DNA of 64,000 nucleotides from Spirodela intermedia. Taxonomy: Eukaryota; Streptophyta; Magnoliopsida; Alismatales; Araceae. Shown piece after piece: positions 57,514 to 64,000 of this stretch. How positions within the stretch are numbered: the first letter of the stretch is position 1; each line of letters starts with the position of its first letter. Location of the stretch: contig LR746279.1 in the NCBI GenBank assembly GCA_902729315.2, positions 377,001 through 441,000 on the forward strand, given 5' to 3'. The notes under the pieces are model-generated. The model did no database searches. It had not been told where the DNA came from and was given only the letters and a program-made list of their open reading frames with translations. The position numbers and the translations under genes are program-made.

Positions 57514-60088
57514 CTACGTGGCCGCCCCTCCGCCCGCGGCGGCGACTGGAAACCGGCGCTGCAGTTCCTCGTAGGCGTCCCGCGAGGCGGCGGCGAACTC
57601 CGCCAGGGCCGAGACGGCGACCGACATCCCGGCGAAGAGGACCCTCACGGCGAGCTCCGCCATCTTCTCCGGCGCCGACCATCGCCCCACCTCTGGTTCT
57701 TCCTCCTCCTCAGCCGGTGGCGCCGCCGTATCCCTCCGTCGCCTCGCCGCCTCCGCCGCTGCCTCCCTTTGCTGCCCTGCCACCGTATAGATCCCCGACG
57801 CGAAGAAGTCCAGCCCCTCCAGGGCCCTCTCCTCGCTGACTCCGTCCAGCGCCTTCGACCACTTCATGCAGAGCCCGAACACCGGCGGCGCGCCGCTAGA
57901 TCGCGGCGGCGACAGAGGCGACCTCCCCTCCATCTGGGCATCGTCCTCCTCCTCCGGCGAGCGGGCGCAGCGGAGAAGCCACCCGGCGAGCGACCTGACG
58001 TAGCATCCCTGCGCGTCGACCCAGACCCTGAGACACGACCGCCAGTTCCGGAGCTCCGCCTCCAGCCTCGCCGCCGGCCGCGACAGCGGCGGCGGCGCCG
58101 CCGCCAGCTTCGGCGCCGTGGCGAGGAGGTGCTTCGCCCCATCGATGGCGGCCTTCTGGATCTGGTGGCAGTCCGCCACCGTCCGCCACATCCTGCTCAT
58201 CCTGCAACAATCAAATCAAACCACCAGTAAACAAAAAGCAGTCGTCTTCTCCGAACAATTTTAACAAGATAGCAAGAAATCATTCAGGAGGAGGAGCAGG
58301 AGTACCCTTGAATGAGCTCCAGGAGCTGGGGGCAGAGCTCCTCGTCCCGGAGCTTCTCGATTCGCTTCGAGATCGCTTCCACGGAGTGAATGGAAACCTT
58401 CAACTGGGTCTGCAGATCCCTGACCGCTATCCTGGTCCTGTCCACCACGGAAGGGTCCTCGCCATTAATGTCCTGCTTCCTCAGCTGCATGCGTTTCCTC
58501 TCATACGCCATCCGAACTCGCTCTCCGGACTGCCAAAGGACACGGAATCCAGGTGGGGTTCTTTCCAGATCCATCATCGAAGTTGAACCACGATCGTTAG
58601 TTAATTGATTGATTGATTACCTTGACCTCCTCGTAGAGCTTCTTCTCCCAGGCGAATAACCTCTCCAGGGTGGACTGATGGCTGCCAGATATCATGCAGG
58701 ACTCGTCTGAGACATCGCTGCCGGAGTCGTCGCCGCCGTCGTCCCTGGCGGCCGACGAGGCCGGAAGAAACCTCGAGGGCAACGACGACGACGACCTGAA
58801 CGACGCAGAGCGAAACAAGGCGACTGGATTCAACATCTTCGCGGCTACAACCCAGTCAGGGAGGGGAGGAGGAAGAAGACGAAGAAACCGATGATCAGAG
58901 ATGGAATAAAATCAATCAATCGAGCTTCATGGTGTATGATGATCGATCTCTTCTCGTACCCGTGAGCTCATTTGAGCTCGATCGCTGGGCCTTGCCCACT
59001 TCCAGCATCAGCGCGACCTCGCGAGCGGAATCATGGATCCTGATGAACTGGTGTTCGATGTCCCTCATCACCTCCGCCATGCTCGTCGGCCTGCAGTTCA
59101 GATAAACTGTAAACCCAGGAGTTTCCTCCGCCGCCTCCACCTCCGCCAGCTCCGGCGGCCAGGCCCCGACGGCCTCCACCCCCGCCGCTGCCGCCGCAAC
59201 CGCCGCCTTGACGCCATCGGCTGCATGGAACTCAAATTCTCTCACCTGCTGCTTCGTTTCAGGGGTAGAATGATCGACTGCTCTCGCCTGGTTGAGCTCT
59301 GCAGGGAGATCGACGGCGGCCTCCACGACCTTCTTCCTCCTCTCGTCGAAGTTGACTGGTTTCGGAAGCTCCTCCTCCTCCAGCTCAGGAATCCCTTCTT
59401 CTTCCCGGATCTGCCTCAATCCCGCGAGCTCGTCCTCTTCGGCTGCCATCATCGTCCTCCTCTCGGGGCTGCTCTGAGAAGCATACCCGTACGTGTCCAA
59501 GGAGGAGAACGGGTTCCAGAAGAAATCCCACTGAGGATTCTGCGGTGATGGCGGTGGGATGCTCGTCCTGCGAGGAGGAGACGCAGAGGAGAAGAAGGAC
59601 GAGCCCGTCGCCATGGGAGGCGACTGCATGGAGAAGAACCCGTCGATGCTGTAGTGCTCCGAAGGGTAGTAGTGGGTGCTGACCCTTGCCGTCTCCGGCG
59701 ACGGCGGCCTCTCCTCCACCATGACCGCCGCCGGGTTGCCACCGGCCCGCAAGCAGTGGATCATCTTCCTGCTGCTCTCGTGAGTTGCTTCCATGGCCGG
59801 AGTGAAGGACTTGCAGGGGATCCCGATGATCTCCGGGGAGGAGCTCAATCTCTTCACGGGGGTGAACGGCGGGGTCGAGCAGGAGTCCGAGAAGAAATCA
59901 TGGTGGTGGTCATCTCTCTCGACATAGCCTCGGAGAGCGTCGGAAACCTGCCGGAGGGATTGAATGTAGGCGCGGTGGCCGGCGGCGAACCTTGTTCGTT
60001 GCTCCACCGCCTGTTTGACGAAATTCCTTCTCTCTCTGCAGAGCTTGACGGCCTCTTCGTCCTCCAGCTTCGAAGCCGAGCATCCCAT
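57514..60088 (-). CDS. DUF630/DUF632 protein (NRG2/REL2-like, myristoylated N-terminus)
   Basis: Four exons, complement(58960..60088), (58621..58844), (58306..58529) and (57514..58201), give 754 residues with frame kept at all junctions (acg-g|gtacga; ttgtag|ccgcg; caag|gtaatc; ggcag|tccgg; caagg|gtactc; ttgcag|gatgag). The N-terminus MGCSASKLEDEEAVKLCRER is the DUF630 signature with an N-myristoylation site at Gly2. Residues 60-300 are Pro/Ser/Glu-rich and low in structure. DUF632 begins near GFTVYLNCRPTSMAEVMRDI and runs across exons 2-4 through ERLFAWEKKLYEEVK and QGMSRMWRTVADCHQIQKAAI. Characterised relatives include Arabidopsis NRG2 (nitrate signalling) and rice REL2 (leaf shape). Members are membrane-tethered or nuclear regulators. 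Which subfamily this is cannot be told. Confidence 0.93.
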
Positions 60089-61089
60089 CTCCGAACCGTC
60101 TTATCTTCCGGCGTACTCTTCGGGAACGGCGGCGGCGGAGCTCCAAAAATTCATAAGGTTCCCTCTCCTGCGCCGCCGCAGATATCAGAGAGACAGAGAC
60201 AGAGAGAGAGGGGGGTGGGGGTGGAGATGATGGCTTCAGAAGCAAGGAAAGAGGAAGACCAGACAAAAAAACGCCATTGATCCCACCGGGAGGAAGTCTC
60301 GATGGGCCGGACTGGAGGTTCTTCACTTCCTTCCCAAGTTCACCGAGGGAACGCTTGGGAGAGGATGATACTTACCGGGAGAAGAAAAGGGGTTTAGCTT
60401 CTGTAGGAGGGTCTCTGGGACTTGATGCTCTTCTAATCGGAGGGGACGATGATGCAGATGCTGCAGAGAATAAACAAAATATCAGCCAAATGAGCCGTTT
60501 CTGAAGGAAAAAAATGATTTTAGGGGTCGATCGGATGATTTTCTCGCTCAAGAAACCCAAGAATCAAAGAAAGAAAAATCTGCCGTTGCACATGATTTTC
60601 ATGATTTTCGGGCTCAAAAAATCTTGGGCGGGATTCAAAGCATGTTCTATGTTCGTGATGCGAGCCATTTTCTTCCTCCATTATTTCCCCGAGAAGAGAT
60701 CGAAATCCGACGAGAGAGCTGCTACCCAGCAGAAGATGAGCAGAGAGGAACAAACCCGAATCGAAGAATGCATCCCCCACATTTACCTCTGAAACGCGGC
60801 TCAGCGGATGTAATAATCTCACCCAACGGAAGTTCCCCACGAAGAGAGCGGAAGATGGGAAGAACCATCTGCGCAGGCGGAGATTTCGCCGGAGGCAGAC
60901 GCGCTCGGGAAGAGATTTGGTTGGACCAACACAGAAGAAGAAGAAGAACGAAGGGGAAGATGAAAAGCTTCGAACCGAAGGAACCCGAACGCAGAGAACG
61001 ACGCCCATTTCCGTCACGAACAAGGCGAGATTAAAGAAACCCACCTGCGCCTCCGCCGGCGGGAAGAACAGCGTAGAACGACAGACAGT

Positions 61090-61140
<51 letters not shown>

Positions 61141-61260
61141 CAACGGTCAACTGGGTTAAAGGTAGAATCCCAGCAAGAAGGGAACAAAGGCGCTCAGAAC
61201 CAGCAGCCGGGTGGTGGTGGTGGGGCAGAGGAATCGGAGAGAGGGGGGTTATGCTCCATA
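60089..61260 (-). promoter_or_regulatory. Upstream region and probable 5' UTR of the DUF630/632 gene
   Basis: 60089-60260 contains a purine-rich GA tract (CT on the sense strand) consistent with a 5' UTR. A GA array at about 61091-61138 and GC-rich sequence between 60700 and 61080 could be a distal leader exon. The 207-codon minus frame over 60520-61143 begins in the microsatellite and shows no domain. Confidence 0.35.
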
Positions 61261-61738
61261 TATTACCCCTGTAAATTTACTATTTTACACGAAATACCCT
61301 GCTTCTCTCTTCCCAGATGACGGCTCCGGAGTGACGATGCACCATTCTGACCGTGGGATCCTTCGAAACCCATCGATCGGACGGCTATATTGGCTGGCCT
61401 CCTGGGGCCCAGCTGTCTCGTGTCCCTCCCGGGAAACTAATTCCAACGTTAACAACGGACGGACTGCGGGTTTTTTTTTCAAAAATCGGGGCCCCGTCAA
61501 CGGTGGAGATCCGATCTCGCCCGTCGAAAGATTCCCCGTCTTCGCACGAATCACGGTAACTAATAAAAATAATAAATTGCACTGATCATATTTTAATTAC
61601 TAATTACTCGTTTTATAAAAAAAATTGTCCCGATTTCTCGAGGGGGAGAATAAAGTGGCGGGGCCTGCTGGGAACGAGGAAAGGGAAGACAAAAGCAAAA
61701 GCGCCTGCCCGAATCCGCTTCCCACCCGGCTCTAAAGT
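61261..61738. other. Intergenic, nothing recognised
   Basis: GC-mixed sequence with overlapping short frames on both strands and no domain. 61590-61640 is AT-rich. Confidence 0.4.
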
Positions 61739-61804
61739 CTTCTCTCTCTCTCTCTCTCTCTCGCTCTTCTGTTCTCTCTCTCTCTACTGCTCTCCCTCTC
61801 TCCT

Positions 61805-61899
<95 letters not shown>
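61739..61899. repeat. CT microsatellite array
   Basis: Imperfect CT from 61739 leads into a pure run of about 88 bp (61811-61898). Confidence 0.93.
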
Positions 61900-61901
<2 letters not shown>

Positions 61902-61919
61902 CGTTTGGTTGTCCTACGG

Positions 61920-62336
61920 GCGGTGTTCACCCCGAGGAGAAGTAGGAGGAACTGGGCAGATCATCTCCTGTGGAATTGATCGGATTATGTGAACAGTGGG
62001 ATCTGCGCTGTTCTTGATTAATGACTCTCCCTGGAGCCGGGTTCTGACCGGGCCAGATTGGGGTTGACCCAGATGCGCCCGGAATAGAACGCTTGACCTT
62101 GGAAACCAGATCAGAGCCCGGCCCTGGAAGCCGCACCCACCCAGATGGCGGCGAAGCTGGCTGACGATCCTACTTGGTCTCCGGGGAAAATTCTTTCACT
62201 GGAGCCATCATCATCATCATCTCAAGCTCGCAATCCATACAAACCTCTCACACTAGCCACAACATCCATCATAATCTACCCTGACTATGGTATCTGTATG
62301 TTCCTTGTTCATCTAAAATCTCTCTCTGATCTTTGA
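61920..62336 (+). other. Possible 5' UTR and first exon of an unknown gene
   Basis: After the CT array comes a GC-richer stretch and an ATG at 62145 in a fair context (cccagATGGCGGCG). It opens 63 codons starting MAAKLADDPTWSPGKILSLE, with a serine run from a (CAT)n-like tract. A CT array just upstream is typical of leaders in this window. No domain is recognised and the downstream DNA is AT-rich, so an exon, a relic or chance are all possible. Confidence 0.25.
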
Positions 62337-62339
62337 GTG

Positions 62340-63436
62340 GCCTACCTCTCTCTGAATTTCGCACCCATTTAGTCTGAAAAATTTAGTCTCCAATAAATAT
62401 GTTATTACATAGAGTCAATATGTACTGAAGGGTATGGCAGAAATAGAAAATTGATATGGATGTATTATCTCATAGATTTACGTTGAATCTTGCTCGAGAT
62501 GGATGATGATCTACCACCACAACCTCGCGTTGCAGGAGAGATACAAGCTCGCAAGCATTATCTTTCTCCACTTCCAGCATGTGCACCCGCTCGGAAGTAG
62601 TGGTAAACCTCTTCTAGCAAATTTCTTATGTCTTGGGCGTTGTGCACACCCACAAATTCATAGAGTGTAATTTGTTAATCATCCCACATCCTCTCCATTT
62701 CGATATATCATATCCACTTGATCGGAGGGTGAGCATTGAAGTCGTTACCTAGGTACAAAAGGTCTTTGAATCACCAAAAATGTGCATAATACTCACATGT
62801 CATGTCATCCATTGAGTATTTTTTCCACTTTTGCTCTCTACTACGTTGCTATATTACGCACCGATTAATGATGTGATACATTTTCATCAATTATCTAATA
62901 GATCCTCCTTGCTGCCCACATATCGTTTCAAAACTGAAATCTAGAATGTTTATCACTTAGGTAGATGCAAGTGATAGTCTAATTGACTTATCATGTCTAT
63001 AATGTTGCACATGACACCAGACAATTACGCCTCTTGCTTCCAAATAATAGTGTTACGCACTAGTAAATGGTCCATTGCAATCTTATAAGAGATGAATGAT
63101 TATCACCATATCGGTATAATGTTGTTACTTTATGGGTCCAAACCAGGTACAAGGACAATTACCATGAACATAAATTTAATTTAGATTTACTCGTGTATTA
63201 AATCTGTATTTGAATGTTAGCATATTTGTATAAATAGGACAATGAAAGATAGTTTAAGAGCGAATCAAGTAGATCCTATTCATCAATATCTTTTCTTATC
63301 AATAAAACCCTAAACCAACGACAATCAATGAACATTACGAGTAATGAAAGTCAAATTTTGATGAAAATGTTGACAATTTTTTGCCTACTGGGAAACGTGT
63401 AAGCAAGAAATTCACATGTTCCATTACACAAGTGAC
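62340..63436. other. AT-rich intergenic, possible LTR relic
   Basis: No open frame is supported. About 63222-63310 (tgtataaataggac ... cctattcatcaatatctttt) has the layout of a retrotransposon LTR transcription start region, a TATA box followed by a short leader. I see no matching second LTR or internal genes. Confidence 0.3.
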
Positions 63437-63669
63437 ATCTAATTTACTGTCAGTCACTAATATCTCTAAATTATTAATTTTCTCACACTACACTTACTGA
63501 GCTCAAGAAAACTAACACAGCAATCTGCGTAAACAAAATAGGAAAAATTTCCATCTAATTTACCATCATTTATTGGTATACTCGGATCATTAATCTTCTC
63601 GCACCATACTTACCGAGCTCAAGCAAACTAAGACAGTAATCCACGTGAACAATATACGAAAAATCTCCA
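63437..63669. repeat. Diverged 117-bp tandem duplication
   Basis: Units 63437-63552 and 63553-63669 both start atctaattta and share ttaat.ttctc.cac.a.acttac.gagctcaag and an ending aaaat(t/c)tcc. Many substitutions separate them. Confidence 0.75.
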
Positions 63670-63690
63670 TGAGGGCGATTCCCTCTGGAG

Positions 63691-64000
63691 TCAACCCGAC
63701 ATCCAGTAGCCGTCCAGGTCAACGCAATGCTGGATCTGCTGAAACCTGACCCGGCCGTCATCCGCATTGATATCGGTGAGCCCTGCAGGACGCGGCGTGC
63801 CGCCGACAACATGCAGCTGAGGAAGCGCCGTGGGTAAACGCGGGACGTGTTGCGCCGCGCTAGGCGCCGGCAGAAGCGCCGCCGTCGTGGCCGCATAGCT
63901 CCACTGAGAACGGGAGAGGCAGTCCATGGAGGAGCCCCCGCAGAGCCCCGTCGTCAACCCCACGAGATCAGCGTAAGTCCAGCCGATGCCGCCGATGTTG
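63691..64000 (-). CDS. Unidentified GC-rich open frame at the window edge
   Basis: On the minus strand an open frame runs from the window edge (NIGGIGWTYADLVGL...) through GLCGGSSMDCLSRSQWSYAA to a stop at 63691, about 100 codons, sharply more GC-rich than the DNA to its left. It could be the 3' end of a gene entering from the right. Alternatively, the plus strand has an ATG at 63928 opening MEEPPQSPVVNPTRSA, followed by a good donor (agc|gtaagt at about 63974), which would make this the first exon of a plus-strand gene. I recognise neither product. Confidence 0.3.
   Translation of the reverse strand, partial: NIGGIGWTYADLVGLTTGLCGGSSMDCLSRSQWSYAATTAALLPAPSAAQHVPRLPTALPQLHVVGGTPRPAGLTDINADDGRVRFQQIQHCVDLDGYWMSG

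Noticed and set aside
57505-58230. 241-codon plus-strand frame and others opposite the DUF630/632 exons
   Set aside because: Arg/Pro-rich antisense of GC-rich exons. The minus-strand exons splice into a recognised family protein with consistent junctions.
60520-61143. 207-codon minus frame upstream of the DUF630/632 gene
   Set aside because: It starts inside a GA/CT microsatellite and contains a poly-Phe run from GAA repeats. It is better explained as leader or intergenic sequence.

Overview
The window is nuclear DNA of a flowering plant. It carries plant receptor-like proteins (RLPs), SAUR auxin-response genes, an ABC1 kinase/beta-lactamase fusion with 18 coding exons and GT-AG introns, a DUF630/DUF632 protein, and decayed Ty3/gypsy retrotransposons. 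GC-rich gene-body exons (56.3-60.1 kb) beside AT-rich repeats, and very long CT/GA microsatellites, would suit a monocot or an early-diverging angiosperm. The species cannot be fixed from the sequence.

0-47.8 kb is a repeat-rich, rearranged RLP/SAUR cluster. The recurring module is an RLP on the minus strand head-to-head with a SAUR on the plus strand, about 0.9 kb apart in the best copies, with CT microsatellites in the shared upstream region. Modules or their debris lie at 1.6-3.0, 14.5-16.1, 16.5-21.9, 30.5-32.4, 32.8-38.1, 40.5 and 43.3-47.4 kb. Only RLP-A (17.87-20.49 kb), RLP-C (43.30-46.00 kb) and SAUR-C (46.92-47.39 kb) look intact. RLP-B (34.20-36.83 kb) differs from an intact gene by one visible stop codon. 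RLP-D (37.2-38.1 kb) and the other SAUR copies are broken or truncated.

4.3-14.5 kb holds a decayed Ty3/gypsy element (gag, protease, RT, RNase H, integrase, 3' LTR). A 1,592-bp solo LTR of another family sits inside its RT domain, flanked by a perfect 5-bp target duplication (CCTAC). A second copy of that LTR, in the opposite orientation, runs off the left edge of the window. The gypsy 3' half and everything up to the RLP-A promoter (about 11.4-20.9 kb) was duplicated as one block to 27.2-37.2 kb. A separate block (about 17.5-22.0 kb) matches 42.95-47.65 kb.

22-25 kb and 38.3-42.5 kb contain mutually similar non-coding repeats that end at CT arrays, plus a second type of SAUR pseudogene. 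25.3-27.1 kb is AT-rich debris. 47.9-50.8 kb is CT-rich intergenic DNA with no gene I can support.

51.7-60.1 kb is ordinary single-copy gene space: the ABC1K/beta-lactamase gene on plus and the DUF630/DUF632 gene on minus, converging with about 350 bp between their stop codons. 60.1-64 kb is the upstream region of the latter, a long CT array, AT-rich DNA with a 117-bp tandem duplication, and an unidentified GC-rich open frame at the right edge.
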